A stretch of 64,000 nucleotides of DNA from Amoebidium appalachense (taxonomy: Eukaryota; Ichthyosporea), in assembly GCA_963693365.1 (NCBI GenBank), contig CAVNZM010000002.1, forward strand, positions 8,680,001 through 8,744,000, given 5' to 3'. The translations under genes were made by a program, and so were the position numbers. Shown piece after piece: positions 31,113-45,586 of this stretch; position 1 is the first letter of the stretch; each line of letters starts with the position of its first letter. The notes beneath the pieces were generated by a model. That model was not told the origin of the DNA. It saw only the letters and a list, made by a program, of their open reading frames with translations, and searched no databases.

Positions 31113-31247
31113 ACTTTGATAGAACCACATTCCTACGCTGCTTCTTCACAGATTATAGAAAGCCCCTCATTGTATCACTCTGAATTTCTTTCCCCACCTT
31201 TTTTCATAAGAACTTCGCGTTTTTTCCGGGAGGGTGTTCTAATCACC

Positions 31248-31551
31248 ATGGCTGCAACCGTTGCACCTTATCACATGTCCAATCACTCGAGGACCGACTC
31301 AGCAGGAAAAAAAACTCATGAGAAAGAGATGTTTCTCGTATTGGAGGATGCCGTTACCAGCGCCAAATTCCTTAAGTTTTTGGAATTGGAATTCAACTCT
31401 GAAAACTTCGAATTCATCCGGGATGTTCAATCGTTCAAAGAAACTGAAGAAAGGGGACTGCTGGAGTCCGCTGCGCTGCAGCAGCAGGCCTTGGTTATAT
31501 GCGACAGGTGGGTGTATAGGTCGGGGCGGGGGAGGGGGGAGGGGGGGGAAG

Positions 31552-31585
<34 letters not shown>

Positions 31586-32069
31586 GGGACGTGGTTGCAT
31601 GTGTTTGGGTGGGGATGAGGGGCGTGCTGGCGAAAGGTTTTCTGTTAGATCGGGGAGGTAAAGGTAGATATGTGCGTGTGTATGTGTATGTGTGTGTGTG
31701 AGTGTCCATGTGTGTACTTGCGTGTGTGTGTTGTGTGCGCGTACGAGTATGAGTGCGTTTTGGTGCGTGTGTTCCTGCTGATATGCATCTGCTGACACTC
31801 TGAACCTGCCCTTCCCTCCACTCCCCTCCCCCCCCCCCCCCCCACCCACCAACCCACCCACTCCCCCCCTCCTCCCCCCCCTCTCCCCCCAGCTCGGCCC
31901 TTCCCATCTCCACCCGCCAAGCACACACGGTGTGTAAGCGCACATCTGGACACATAACCCGCTTCCCCGTCCCGCTCGACACACACCACTTCACCGTGCA
32001 TACACAAACATCCAATACACACACGCAACCACAGATATACCACACAAACGCTCGCGCGCGTGTGCGCAT

Positions 32070-32133
<64 letters not shown>

Positions 32134-33517
32134 GCAACACACACACACACACCCACACACACACACACGAACACACACACACCCACCCACCCACACACAC
32201 ACGCGCGCACGCAAATCCTGCAAACCCCCCCACCCCTTCCCCCCTTCCGAACCTCAGCCCCTTACCTCCCCCCCCCCCCTCTCGCCGGCCCCCTTACACA
32301 CAAAACGAAGCGCGCACACACACTCACACACACACACACACGAACACACACACACACACACACACACATACACACGTACACAGGTACATCCGTGTCGACA
32401 GCCCCCGCCAGATCAACATCTCTGAGCAGGTCCGCCTGAACGTCATTGACGCAGTCGACGTCAAAAAGCGGAGCGACAGTTCCATTTTTGACGATGCGAA
32501 AGCGCACGCGTTCCACTTGCTAAGAACCGACGTATACCCGAGATTTCTTCGCCACCTGCAAGCAGTGCAATCGACCGACGATTTAACCACCTTCCCCCAG
32601 ACAAAGGCGGGCGCTCTGAGGAGAGCATCGGCGATCCCGTCACCCAGTGAGTTTTTGCGCTCCTTCATCCCCCCCCGCCCCCTCTCCCCCCCTCCCCCTT
32701 CCCCTTCCCCCCTCCCCCCTCCCAAAAAAAAACCAAAAAAAAAAACACAAGGGGATAGCTGGTTTTCCTCAAACGGTTATAGATATATATATATTTAGGC
32801 GCGGCACCATATATGGTGATTAACTAACGAAACTGCCGAGTTCGAAACTATGCCTTGCATATCAATACACACTTTGGCCCAAAACAGGGGTGTTGATACG
32901 CGAGGGACCCTGTACTCCCATCACAGTTCTCGACCACAGCATGGGGGAATATTGGGGAAATTTAGCTTTCCCCATATACTACCAGTCAGGGCGGGCACTG
33001 TACCATTACGCGAATGTATCAATAAGGGGGTGTATGAATGCGCGAGAGGCCCCTGTAATTCTCATAAACATCTCACTCCCCAGCGCTCCGTGTCACCGGA
33101 TCACCAGAGACCAAGGAACCACCTAAGGAACCAGCCGCAAAAGATGCCGAGGTGGGGTTTTACGGGAGATTGCGATCCGCGGCGGAAAAAGCACGGGTGA
33201 CACGCAAAAAGCTGACGAAACCCGAAAACAATGTGATCAAGTCTCCAAGCGCGGAATTTGACGGAGGAAGAGCAACGATGAGGGAGGAAAGAGAAGAAAA
33301 GAAGTTGGGGTATGTGTGCATGTATATGTGGACGTACACACACACACAAACACACACGCACACGTGTACTTGTGCACACAAGCACACCAGGGCACACACG
33401 CACACACACACAAACACACCCGTGCACACGCACACACACACACACACAAAAACACGGGCACACGGACACAGAAACACACGCGGACACACGTGCACACAAA
33501 CACACGCATGCACACTT

Positions 33518-33566
<49 letters not shown>

Positions 33567-33858
33567 CAGGGGCAATCACCTACACCTGCAGAGGCATATG
33601 CATGCTTGGGTTTATTGTGTGCTGGTGTTGTAGCAGAAGATGTCACCACACCCATGTACAAAGTGTACGGTGGCACACAGAAACGGGAATACTGACACCC
33701 ACAACCAGATCTGCGAGTACATGCATGCACATTACAACACGTATACATTTTCAACTTCTCCTTCCCTCTTTTCTTCAGAACACACACTCACCGGTACCCA
33801 CATTAAGCTGATATATACATGCGTGTGGACTAAGTCTTGATATTCGCACTTGCCGCAT

Positions 33859-33900
<42 letters not shown>

Positions 33901-34233
33901 ACATCTACACACATCTACACACAGAAAGACGCGAGCACCTTCACACGCCCCTATTCACACACCCGAAACATGCATGCACATGCACGTAGGCACACGCACA
34001 TACACACACACACACACACCACACGCAAAAGTGCGCACACACACACTTACATGCACACACTCACTCACTCACTCACACAACTAACTAACTCATGCCACTC
34101 ACCCACACACTCACCCACCCAGTCATACGCAACCACACACACCATATACCCCCCCCCCCCCCCCCCTCTCTTCCCCCACCCCCCCCCCCCCCTCTCCCCC
34201 CCCCTCCCCGCAACCTCCCCCCCCCCCCCCCTC

Positions 34234-34269
<36 letters not shown>

Positions 34270-34271
34270 GT

Positions 34272-34327
<56 letters not shown>

Positions 34328-35144
34328 GCACACACACACACACACACACAGGATTTTTGGACGGAAAGGTGCAGCAGCTACCCTAGTCCCGGTGCGCAGT
34401 CGATCGACATCCGATCTAATCGGTGAGGTATCCAACCCAGATCTTCAAAGCAGCCCAGCAACGCAAAGGAAACAGCGAGCGATATCCGCACCCAAAAGCC
34501 CCAACGCAAATTCAACCACAAACATAAATCAGCCGAACGACGAAATTTCGGGCGAATCGCCAAATTCCAATATGGACACCGACGGCAGGCTTCCGGACGG
34601 AACCAAATGCACTCTCTCACGGGGGCTTAGCATATGCCGAAAGGACGCTTTATGCACATACCTTAGCGTCATGGGGGTACCGGAGGAAGACCAAATACAA
34701 GTTTACGACACGGTCCAAAGGGCGGCCCGTCGGGTCGATTCCGAGTACGAAAAAGCACCGAAGTGGGTTAGGTTTTTAGGTATGACCCAGTTTGAGGCGC
34801 TTGAATGGATCATCACCCAGGGGGCAAAGCGGGGTTTTAACTGCGCATCTCCTTTGCCACAGAGGGCCCAGGGGGGTTCCAATGAATTTCAGGCAAGCGT
34901 TCAGTCCACGGGTGTCCCCGACGAATCGAGCGTAGGAGATTTGGCCGAAGGCAGCGCAAAGACCACCCCCGTTGCAAATGTGTTCAGATTTTCGCAGCCT
35001 GGGGAGACGGAGGGGGTCTGGGCATCGAACCACGGGCTGAATGATGCGGATTTCAACCTGGGGTTTGATGAGAAAAGCATGAAATTCACCGATAGGAAAT
35101 CTGGGGATGCGTCGGGCACAGGTGGTGGGAGTGGTGCCATGTGA
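31248..35144 (+). CDS. RGS-domain protein
   Basis: Exons 31248-31507, 32384-32646, 33084-33309 and 34352-35144 total 1,542 nt and encode 513 residues, all in phase with AG/GT borders. Residues about 27-145 form an RGS domain, split by intron 1: [32 protein letters not shown], then [12 protein letters not shown] and [13 protein letters not shown] domains bind active G-alpha and speed its GTP hydrolysis, ending receptor signalling. After the domain comes a basic, Ser-rich region (exons 2-4; [12 protein letters not shown]) and a C-terminal part including an apparently helical segment around [16 protein letters not shown] that I do not recognise. Start chosen at ATG within CACCATGG; an upstream in-frame ATG at 31,116 would add 44 residues. 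Introns hold (CA)n, poly-C and one poly-G tract. Partner G-alpha is unknown. Confidence 0.85.
32066..32131. repeat. (CA)n microsatellite in RGS intron 1
   Basis: CA-rich sequence; further CA runs continue to the acceptor at 32,383, so the exon 2 acceptor is preceded by CA repeats instead of a classic pyrimidine tract. Confidence 0.95.
34235..34350. repeat. (CA)n abutting the acceptor of RGS exon 4
   Basis: CA repeats run right up to the CAG acceptor at 34,349-34,351. Intron 3 (33,310-34,351) consists largely of CA-rich DNA plus poly-C at 34,150-34,230. Confidence 0.95.
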
Positions 35145-35166
35145 AGAACTCTAATGTGGAGGACGT

Positions 35167-35217
<51 letters not shown>

Positions 35218-35229
35218 GTGTGTGTGTGT

Positions 35230-35274
<45 letters not shown>

Positions 35275-36226
35275 GGGGGGGGGGGGGAGGGGGGAGTCAT
35301 TCTGACATAAACACACTACGTGCGGAATCTCAGCGGGGCAAGGGGAGGGCGGAGAAGGGGGGGAGGGGGAGGGGGGAGGGGGGAGGGGGGGGAGGGGGGC
35401 AAACTTTGACACCGTGTATATATACCTCACAATTTATTTTCTTCCTTTGATACACCTCGTGTGGGTTTAAACCAATTCACCAAATAGCGCAACCATTTAG
35501 ACATGGCAGATGGCGATGCTCTCTTGGGTTAGCCAGATTACCATCAGTGTGTGCCTTCATATCGTTGTTTTTGTTTTTCCCCTTTTTTTTTTGTGACACA
35601 ATCTTATGAAAATGTGTTATAACTACGGGGCAGGACACACTTTGTTAAGGTTTAGTGTCATGCTTGTGAGACTGATGGGCTCTTCCAAGCACCAATATGC
35701 AACCGTTGTCATTGATGGGCTAGAAAGGCCCAGGGCCTTTCTTTGTGTTGACTCCTGTGTAATAATCGCAACTTAAAAAGTATTGCTAGTTTAATGAATT
35801 TTAGTTTAAGGTTCCAGCTACCTTAATCTTTGGTTTTTGGCGCTAGTTATAAGTCTAGTGCCTGGAGTGTGCCATGCAGTATTCTGATTTCAACCGTCGT
35901 GCCCACCAATCCAAGCTTGACATAAAAACAAACCTGCTTACTCATTTTGTCCTAAGAATAGACCTAGTCATATGACTATGTTGCCCAAAAATAGACCTCC
36001 TAGGGTCACCTGAAAAAGAGACTGTCTGAAAGGGCAGGCCTCTGGTCGCAGTGATTCCTAAAAACCTAAAAGGTTGATAATATTCGAGCTCAGTAACTTT
36101 AAGCCCGCCAGCGGCGGTGCAGATATATACATCGATGATATGGTTTCTTTCTCAGTTGCTGTTCTCGAGACGATCACTATTCAATGCCACATACTGGGAG
36201 GGGTTTTGGGGGAGGGGGGGGAGGGG

Positions 36227-36260
<34 letters not shown>

Positions 36261-36875
36261 TGGGGGATATATGTATAGTCTTGATCTTACACGCATGGAC
36301 ACCCTCCTAGGGTTTGGGTATTTGTATTAAAATAAAGAAAGGGAAACAAATTCTTGAAAACAAAACAAAAAAATAACTCACCAGTCGATCAAGACCACAG
36401 ACCAGGCCTGAGATTGTGTATCAATTGGGTTTGTGTGTGCATGCCGTGTCTGGTGTGTCATGCGCACACATGCCGCACGCGTGTGTCTGGGGGGAAGGGG
36501 GGATCCCTCGAGGGGGGGTGGGGAGGGGGGGGGGGAGGGAGGGGGAAAGGGGACGGGGTGGGACAAGTGTACAGTAACCACAGCGAAAACGACATCACAC
36601 CTTCCATTCCTACTTGCCGCTTTTAGGCCAGTCAGCAGCCGCTATTATAATGAAGATTTAGTGCCGCATAATTAATTGTGTTTTTAGTGCATGGCTGGGG
36701 GCCTGTGAGTGAGGACCCCGTAACTCCCCGGCCTTGAACCAGCATTTATATCTACCATTTTGGCATTTGTGCGTGGAGCCTACATATGCATCGATAACGT
36801 CATTTCGTGCACACATGAATCCCCACGGGGAAGATGGAGCTCGAGGGCGCCGGCCAAGGGGATCATATCCGGGAA

Positions 36876-36927
<52 letters not shown>

Positions 36928-37078
36928 GACATAAGAATCTCGAAACTTATAAAATATATGCATGGGCTCCTTTCTGGGTATCAAGCTTAAAAAATAAATC
37001 GCCAGTCAATATCAAAGACAGCTCGCTTGAGTATTGGGTGTGGGTGTGCTCCTGGTGTCCGGTTAGGGAGAAAGAGAT

Positions 37079-37116
<38 letters not shown>

Positions 37117-37127
37117 GCGCACGCACG

Positions 37128-37207
<80 letters not shown>

Positions 37208-37768
37208 GAGAGAGAGAGAGAGAGGTTGTGTGTGGGGAGGGAAAGGGGGCAAGTGAACCATGTAGAAAACACCTGTGAAAGACATCATTCTGTCCATAAA
37301 AGGTTACATCACAGGCACATTTATTGGCTCATTCCTCGCGGAAGATGAGGTCCGCATCCCCATACTACCGGTAGCAAGGTGTGTGTGTGTGTGTGTGTGC
37401 GTGCGTGTGTGTGTGTGTGTGGGCGGGGGGGAGGGGGGGGGGGGGGGGGGGGGGAGGGGACACCAAGCTTCACACTGCACAGTGAACACAATTCTCATAA
37501 ACGACATCACTGCAAAGGCTTCCCATAAAAGGTCACCTCACAGCCACATTTATTGGCTCATTCCTCGCGGAACGTGAGGTCGGCGTCCCCCACGCTAGCG
37601 GCAGCAATTGTGTTTTTAGTGGGTGGGTGGGTGGGTGGGGAGGGGGGGGGGGGGGGGGAGGGGGGGGGGGGAGGGGGGCAGGGGAGCACCAAGCACACAG
37701 TGAACAATGTACGTGAAAATATCACACTATCCATAGAAGGTTACATCACAGGCACATTTATTGGCTCA
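35145..37768. other. Spacer between convergent RGS and PSMD13 genes
   Basis: Poly-T of nearly 50 bases at 35,168-35,216, then poly-G at 35,232-35,290. The stretch 35,450-36,180 is ordinary sequence without a supported gene. A poly-G tract of 50 bases lies at 36,877-36,926 and (CA)n at 37,079-37,204. Two extra copies of the end of the last PSMD13 exon lie at 37,268-37,378 and 37,494-37,608 (separate entry). Confidence 0.6.
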
Positions 37769-37830
37769 TTATTCCTCGCGGAAGGTGAGGTCAGCATCCC
37801 CCACGCTAGCTGTAGCAATAGTGTTCTCCA
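37268..37830 (-). repeat. Three direct copies of the PSMD13 last-exon end
   Basis: A segment of about 110 bp containing GGCACATTTATTGGCTCATT, the stop codon and the preceding coding bases occurs at 37,268-37,378, 37,494-37,608 and, in the gene itself, 37,718-37,830. The copies are separated by GT, poly-G and GGGT tracts. All carry TTTATT, so each offers an AATAAA polyadenylation signal on the minus strand just after the stop. The outer two are non-coding duplicates. Confidence 0.9.
37757..37762 (-). terminator. AATAAA polyadenylation signal of PSMD13
   Basis: Plus-strand TTTATT, six bases beyond the TAA stop (37,769-37,771). Equivalent signals sit in the two downstream duplicates, so alternative 3' ends are possible. 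Confidence 0.6.
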
Positions 37831-38358
37831 CATTGGCACACCACTGGGCTAGGCGTACGGCCATGCCCTCCACCTGCTGACGGTCAAGAACACGCGGTTG
37901 AACCCATGTGACCCTGTGAAAGAGGGAGAGGGGGTGAGTGGTTTGTTTCCTTGCTCTCGTTTTCTTTTTGGGGGGGCGGAGGGGGGGGGGGGGGGGGGGG
38001 GGAGGGGAGGGGATGAAGGAAGCTAAGCCAGGGAAGGAGAGAGGGTGGGAGCGAGGGGAGAGGGAGGGGGGGGGGGGGGGGGTTTGGAGGGGGGGAGAAA
38101 GTGGGACGGAAAGGGAGGGAGGAAGGGAGAGAGGGAGGAAGGGAGGGGAGGAACGAGGGAGGGAGGGAGGGGGAGAGAGAGAGAGCAAGAGAGGTAGAGG
38201 TGTGTTTGTGTGTGTGTGGAGATGGCGTGCCCCCCCCCCCCCCCCCCCCCCCCCTCCCCCCCCCACACCCACCCACTCCTCCCCCCCCTCCCCACACACA
38301 CCAGGGGGAGAGGAAGTGGGGGGAGGGGGGTGAGTGGGTGTGGATTGAGGTGTGTGTT

Positions 38359-38395
<37 letters not shown>

Positions 38396-38402
38396 AAAAA
38401 AG

Positions 38403-38467
<65 letters not shown>

Positions 38468-38705
38468 GCACACACGCGCACGTATCTCTAATATAACTCA
38501 CCTGACTGTCTTTGTGACCTCATCAATGGTGCCTCGGATCAGCTTGAGTGACAGCGCCCTCATCACGAGATACTCGACCTGTGCACACAAGCGTTTCTTT
38601 AATGTTTTACCATATATGGATGGAATAAACAAACACAGGAGAGGCCCAACGCAAACGTCTTTAATGACATGTTACCAGTTATGGGATGTATACACACACA
38701 GGATA

Positions 38706-38739
<34 letters not shown>

Positions 38740-38879
38740 TTTAGTGTTCATCTGTCATGGAATATACAGACACGCACGACGGACAACACAATGCAGTACC
38801 AAGCATACACAAAGAACATGCATCATAAGCAGACCCCATCCTACCAGGAGTAAGAGAGGGTGTGTGTGTGTGCCTGTGT

Positions 38880-38925
<46 letters not shown>

Positions 38926-39033
38926 CCATATGTTACGGAGCACGAGATACAGATACACAACGGACAAGCAATGAAGGTTTTGCACATGGGGAGGGAGTGA
39001 GGGAGGGAGGGAGGACGGATTTGGAGGCGGCGG

Positions 39034-39069
<36 letters not shown>

Positions 39070-39582
39070 GGGGTATTACATCATCGACGGGCAAGCGTGT
39101 CTGAGTGGCGATGACGTCAAATGGGATTGTTCTGCTGTCGGAGGGCCGGGCAAAGACTATCTCCATGAGACACATCAAGCACATCTTCTTGCGGATGCTC
39201 ACTACGTGCTCCACCAGCAGCGCCTGTGTACGTGTACGTGTGTGTACGTGTGTTCGCATGTGTGTACGTATGTGTGGTGTGTGTGTGTGTGTACGTGTGT
39301 GCGCATGTGTACGTGTGTGTGTGTGTACGTGTGTGTGTGTGTGTACGTGTGTGTACGTGTGTGTGTGTGTACGTGTGTGCGCATGTGTGTATGTGTGTGT
39401 GTGTGTGTGTGTACGTGTGTGCGCATGTGTGTACGTGTGTGTGTGTGTAGGTGTACGTGTGTGTGTGTACGTGTGTGTACGTGTGTGTGTGTACGTGTGT
39501 GTGTGTACGTGTGTGTACGTGTGTGTGTACGTGTGTGTGTGTGTGGTGTGTACGTGTGTGTGTGTGCGCATGTGTGGTGTGT

Positions 39583-39624
<42 letters not shown>

Positions 39625-39637
39625 TGTGTACCTGTGT

Positions 39638-39700
<63 letters not shown>

Positions 39701-40212
39701 CGTGCGTGCGTGTGGGCGCGGGCGCGGGGTGGGGGGTGGGGGTGGGGAGGGGGGAGGGGGATGATGGAGATGAGAGGGGGTTTTAATAAGGGCTGATGGC
39801 TAGGGGTGTTTTGGATGGGGTGTGGTTGGGTAGGGGATAGGACGGAAGAGAAAGATGGTGCGCAAAGCAATTGGAAATATAGGGTTTGGGTGCCTCTGTG
39901 GGTGGGGTAGGTATTCCCCGTCTTCTCTAATTAATTCTCTTCTTTTTTCTCTTCCACTTGCTCTCTATTCCCTATCAACCCAGGTCACCCCCCTTTTCCC
40001 CCAACACATACACACATACCCCACCAACCAACCCCCACCACCCCTAGCTGCGCGTGCCCCCCCCCCCCCCCCCCCCCACCCACTCACACCCATCCACCAC
40101 CCCCCCTCCCCATGCGCCCCCCCCACCTCCCCATGCGCCCCCCCCCCATCCCCCGCCCCCCCCAACACACACACCCATCCACCGACCCCTCCCCCCCTCC
40201 CCCCTCTTCTCC

Positions 40213-40246
<34 letters not shown>

Positions 40247-40724
40247 CACCCACACCCACCTGTGACTGCCAATAGGACTGCAGGGCCTCGAACTCTCCGA
40301 TGTCTCCGCGGTTGAATGCAAACAGTAGCTTGACCATCCACTCGCGACCAGTGCCCTTGAGCGAGTTGAGCACGGGGTGCGCAATCTGCAGCCCAATCAG
40401 TGTCAGCCAATGAAACTTTTAGTTTGATAGAAAGATTTAGAAGTAGAGCACTGGGTGTGCAATCTGCAGCCCAATCACTGTCAGCCGATAAAACTTAAGA
40501 TTAAAGATTTAGAAGTAGTGCACTGGGTGCGCAATCTGCAACCTAAACCAAACAAGGTTCATTCAGCAGACAATTTTCTGGACAGAAGGTAAGAAAGTTG
40601 GAAACCCGATCACTCTCAGCTATTCATATTTTCTCTGTTTTATCTCCCTTTCTTCCCTCTGGTTTCATCACACACGCACCAGCCCTCCAAAATTGTAGAG
40701 GCCAGGGCTCAGGATGGCAGCCAG

Positions 40725-40755
<31 letters not shown>

Positions 40756-41098
40756 CTCTTTTCCTTTCCCCCTCCTTTTTTCCCTCCATAATTGCACACA
40801 CCAGCTCTCCGAAGTTGTAGAGGTCGGGGCTGAGGATGGCAGCCAGGCCCAGATCAAAGGCATAGTCCTGTTGCTCCTGTATGCTCAGTGTGCCCTCGTC
40901 GATACACCCGAGGTACCGCAGTGCCTCCCGGTAGAAGTCACCAAATGACGCCTTGACCTATTTGGGGCGGTGGATATGGTTTATTGGTATTGTCATTGTT
41001 TTTTGTTCTTGTTGTTGTTGTTGTTGTTGTTACTATTACTATTACTATTACTACTATTAGTATTACTACTTTTATAAAAACTACAAAAAATTAGGGAT

Positions 41099-41131
<33 letters not shown>

Positions 41132-41771
41132 CACATACACACACGAACGCACACGCACACACACACACCGGGGGGAGGAGGGGAGGGAAGGGAGGGGGTG
41201 GTGAAGGGAGAGGGGGAGGGGGAGGGGGCAGGAGGGGAGGGGAAGGGGGGGGGGGGGGGGGGGGGAGGACAGAGGGTAGGGAGAGAAAGGGAGAGAGGCA
41301 GGGAAGAAAGGAGGCAAGGCAATGGACGAGGAGATGTGTATGTGGGGAGGCGGCACCCGGAAAGGGGGGGGGGGGGGGGGGGGGGGGACGGAGGCAGTAA
41401 GGGGAGTAGAATTAGAATAAGCAGGTTTGTAGAGTATTTGTGCACGTCCATATGTGTATTCGTGTGAATAAGTTGTGCGGATGTGTTGGCATGCATGTGC
41501 TGTCATTGTGTGTGCCCAGGACATCAACACACAGACACAACAAACACGAACTCTATCATGAGATGCACGAGCATAAGACACAATAGACGAGCCGAAACAG
41601 ACACCCGAAAATTGAAGCTATTAGAGCCAAAATGTGGTAGGACTGCCCCCGTCAGGCCTCCTCCCCCCCCCCCCCCCCCCGACCCTCCCCCTCTAAAACT
41701 CACACATACACACAAAGAAACACACCCACACCCACACCCACCCATCCACCCACACACATCATCCACCCACA

Positions 41772-41809
<38 letters not shown>

Positions 41810-42812
41810 CCCCACCCACCACCACCACCACCACACACACACAACAACAACAAAAAAAACTAAAAAAGAAAGAAAGAAAGAAACAAAAGAAAAAACAAAA
41901 AGAACACACACACACACACACACATATCCCTCCCCACCCTACACCCATACCCCCCCCCCCCCCAAAAAAAAAAAGGCACCACACACCCACGCACCTTCTG
42001 GTACTGTGCACTTAGGCGGTAGTACATGGCATGGATGGCCAGTCCGATGTCGTCATTGGCATCAAGCACCTGCTGGGCCTCCTCAAGCAGAGCCTTACAC
42101 CCCTCAAGGTCTGGGAAAGGTGAAGGGGGGGGGGGGGGATGGGATGCGGAGGGGGGAAGAGAGAGCGAGTCAGAGAGATTTTGGAAAAGGGGATGGGGGG
42201 GAGGGTACGAAGGAGAGAAAAAGATTAAAGGAAAGCTAGGGGGAGGGGGTTTGGGGGGGGGTGGGGGGGGGGGGGAAGGACATAGAGAGAGAGAGAGAGG
42301 CAGGGAAGGAGCTTTGGGCGGGGCGGGGGGGGGGGGGGGGGGGGGGGGGGGTTTGAATGCGGAACACAGTACGAAGTACGCATACACGATGAGAAGCATG
42401 GTGCAGGACACATGCAAAGGCAAACATTCAAGTATGCAACATCAGCCATGCGCACAGTATGTGTCATAAGCAGAGCCCATCCTCAGTGTTAATGGAGACG
42501 GGTGTACATGGTTGTGCGTATACATGCGCTCTTACGCTAAAAACAGGAGAGCAGGTGTATTGAGGAAAGAGCAAATACCAAACATCAACCAAGTGAAAGG
42601 CTTAGGCAAATCATTCAATGCTGTCTTCTAAATTTTCTGCATGTGGGCCAAACGTCTGTCTGTATGTGTGCACGCTGTGAGGACCCCCCTCCCCCCCAAG
42701 CAGGGATGGTAGGGAGGGTCGGGGGTCGAGGCTCAAAATAGAATAAACTAAACACACCCACCCACCCACACCCACCCACCCACCCACCCACCCACACCCA
42801 CCCACGCACCCC

Positions 42813-42844
<32 letters not shown>

Positions 42845-43022
42845 AAAAATAAATAAAAAATAGAAAAATAAATAAAATAAAACAAACAAAAAATACAAAT
42901 AAACATACCGCCAAGCTGCAGTTTGAAATCTGCAATAGCCATGTTGCATGCCACGGTGGCAGCCTTGTTGGCAGACACCTTCTTGAGGATACCCTCAAGG
43001 AAAGAGATGCGCGCATCGTGCG

Positions 43023-43069
<47 letters not shown>

Positions 43070-43533
43070 ATTTTTGGGTACCCGCGCGTGAGTGTGCGGA
43101 TGGGTGTGAGTGAGGAGAGAGATGGCGGCGAGAAAGGAGGGGAGAGAGAGGGGGGAGGGGGAGCACGGGAAAGGGATAAGATGGTCATCGGATGGTGGTG
43201 GTGTTTTTTTTTCCCGGGGGGAGGGGGAGAGGGGTGGGGGGGGTAAGCCTATTAGGGAGACGATAGTTAGGAATAGTAAACGTACTCAACCCAGTAATGG
43301 CTCCAACATACGAAGAGAAAAAGCCGAGAGAAAGGGAAGCAAGAAAGTGTCATGTTGACAGGATAACGAAACAAGTAATGTAAGGAGGAAGAGAACAACA
43401 AGGGGATGGGCCCGGAGCCCTACGGGCTGAGAGGGGGACGGCAAAGAAAAATTCCAACCCGGAGCAAAACAAAGAGAAGGAAAGAATGGGCATGTAAGGA
43501 ACAAATGATTCCCCCCCCCCCCCTCCCCCCCCC

Positions 43534-43569
<36 letters not shown>

Positions 43570-45022
43570 TCCCCATCCCCCAGAAAGACAAAAACAAAGA
43601 AAAAAAAAAAAATGAGTTAAAGGCGCACGATAACCAGGTAAAAAAAATAAAAAAATAAAAAAAAGGGAAGAAGAAGAAGAAAAAAGAAAAAGAAAGAAAG
43701 AACCCATGCAATAACCCCCCCCCCCCCCCCCAAAAAAAAAAAAAAAAAATGAAAAAGAGAAAAAAAAAAAAATGAAAAAAAAAAACAAACCAAACCAACA
43801 ACATGAATACATATAAAACCATCCACTTACATGGCAGCTGCCTGATGACGCTGAACACAATCTCCACCAGTGACAGCTGGTTGAGCTTGGCCTCAAAGTC
43901 CACCAGAAAGCAGTTGTACAGCCCCACCAGCCACTCCCCAGTTTGGAACTCTGGCCGCTTGACAAACTCCACAAGGAATACCGTCAACTGATGCCACAGC
44001 CTGTGAAACATGGGGGGGATAGGAGGAGAGGGTGACAGAGGGTGGGAGGTGGAAAGGCGGAAAGGAGAGGATGGGAGGATGGGGGAGATGCGGGGGGAAG
44101 AGTGGAAAGGGGGGAGAGGGGAGGGGGGGGGGGGGAAGGAAGGGGAGGGAGGGAGGGAAGGGGGAGGGGGGAAGGGTGGGGAAGGGGGGGAGGGGGGGGG
44201 GGTTTTGAATGCGTCAAAAAGTACGAAGTACACAAGAACAAACGGATAACACGATGCAGAATGCAAGCCATACATAAAGAGTATGCATAATAAGCAGAGC
44301 CCATCCTCAGGGGGGGCCCACGTCATCCACAGTACCCGAGTTTCGACCTATTCCCCTCGTTAACGAAACCCAACTCAGATACTGTTTCACTTGAACATGA
44401 GTAGGTCACCCGTGGGAGTGGGAAGGGTGGGTGGAGTAGGGAGGGGGGGGGGGGGGGGGAGAAGAGGGAAATGGAAGGGAGGGGGGGGGGGGGGGTGGGT
44501 GGGTTAGAATGCATTATAGAATGCAAGTCCACATTCAAACCAGGCAACGTAATATACAGAGTGAAAACCACACAATGAGTATGCATCGTAAGCCGGGGGG
44601 GGGGGGGGGGGGGATGTATGCGTTAGAGGGTTGGAAATATGGAGGAGACAACAAAGAGCAACAACAAATCGTCACAAAGATGGAAAATCCAAAATTAAAC
44701 AATCTAAGCGTGCAGGCAGAAGACACTTGAACAGAGCCCATCATCAGGGGGGGTGCCTATGCCTCCACAAAAGCATGGGTTTCGAATCTTTAACCTCTCG
44801 CGCGTGGTTCCCAACCCATACTTTGTTTGGGGGGAGGGGGGGGGGGAAGAAGGGGGGAAAGTCATCCACGGTACCCGAGGTTCGACCCTTTCACCTCGTC
44901 AGCCAAACATATTTCAGATACTGCTTCATTTAAAGAGATATGAATGAGTTATACATGACGGCACACGTCCATGATGGAAAAAAACGGAAGGAGGGGGTGT
45001 AGGAGGGAGGGCGAGAGAGAGG

Positions 45023-45053
<31 letters not shown>

Positions 45054-45236
45054 CGGAGGCGGTAGGGGGGGGGGGGGAGGGGGAGGTGGTGAGGGGAAGA
45101 AGGGGGACGTGGGAGTTGGGAGTTACAGTGTACAAAACAAAGACTCGGAAAGGATACCGGAATGCGGATATGCGCAAAAGAACACACACATACACACACA
45201 CAGAGTGTATGTTGATAAAAAGGGGGCCCGAGACGC

Positions 45237-45269
<33 letters not shown>

Positions 45270-45521
45270 CTGGGGGGGTTGATGTATGCATCAGAGTAAA
45301 GAAATTATGAAAGAGGAGCATCAAAAGAGAAAAGCACAAAAACCCACATAAGATACAAAAACCAGAAATCACCCCCGGAAGGGGAGAGGGTGGGCCGACG
45401 GGGGGGGGGGGGGGGGGGGGGGGGGAGGGAGAAGGATAGTATGCATGTGTGCATGTGTGTGTGTGCAGGGTGGGGGGATAGGAGGGGGGGGGGGGGGGGG
45501 GGGGTGTTACAATGTGTTGAA

Positions 45522-45586
<65 letters not shown>

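Larger units (their letters stand above)
27787..31247. other. Spacer between divergent kinase and RGS genes
   Basis: A candidate acceptor TTCACGCAG at about 27,825 (minus) may belong to the kinase 5' untranslated exon. Poly-C lies at 28,477-28,492 and 28,556-28,594. The rest, 28,600-30,150, is ordinary composition with no supported gene. Direct duplications and a possible retroelement remnant are listed separately. Promoters of both divergent genes presumably lie in this interval, but no TATA-type element could be assigned. Confidence 0.5.

Noticed and set aside
44281-44413. Hammerhead-ribozyme-like CTGAGGA in the SINE core (minus strand)
   Set aside because: CUGANGA is present, but no GAAA follows a short stem and no helix III cleavage arrangement could be drawn.
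44762-44835. A genuine tRNA gene
   Set aside because: Box B is good, but the acceptor stem does not pair, no convincing anticodon arm was found, and the segment continues into the repeated SINE core.
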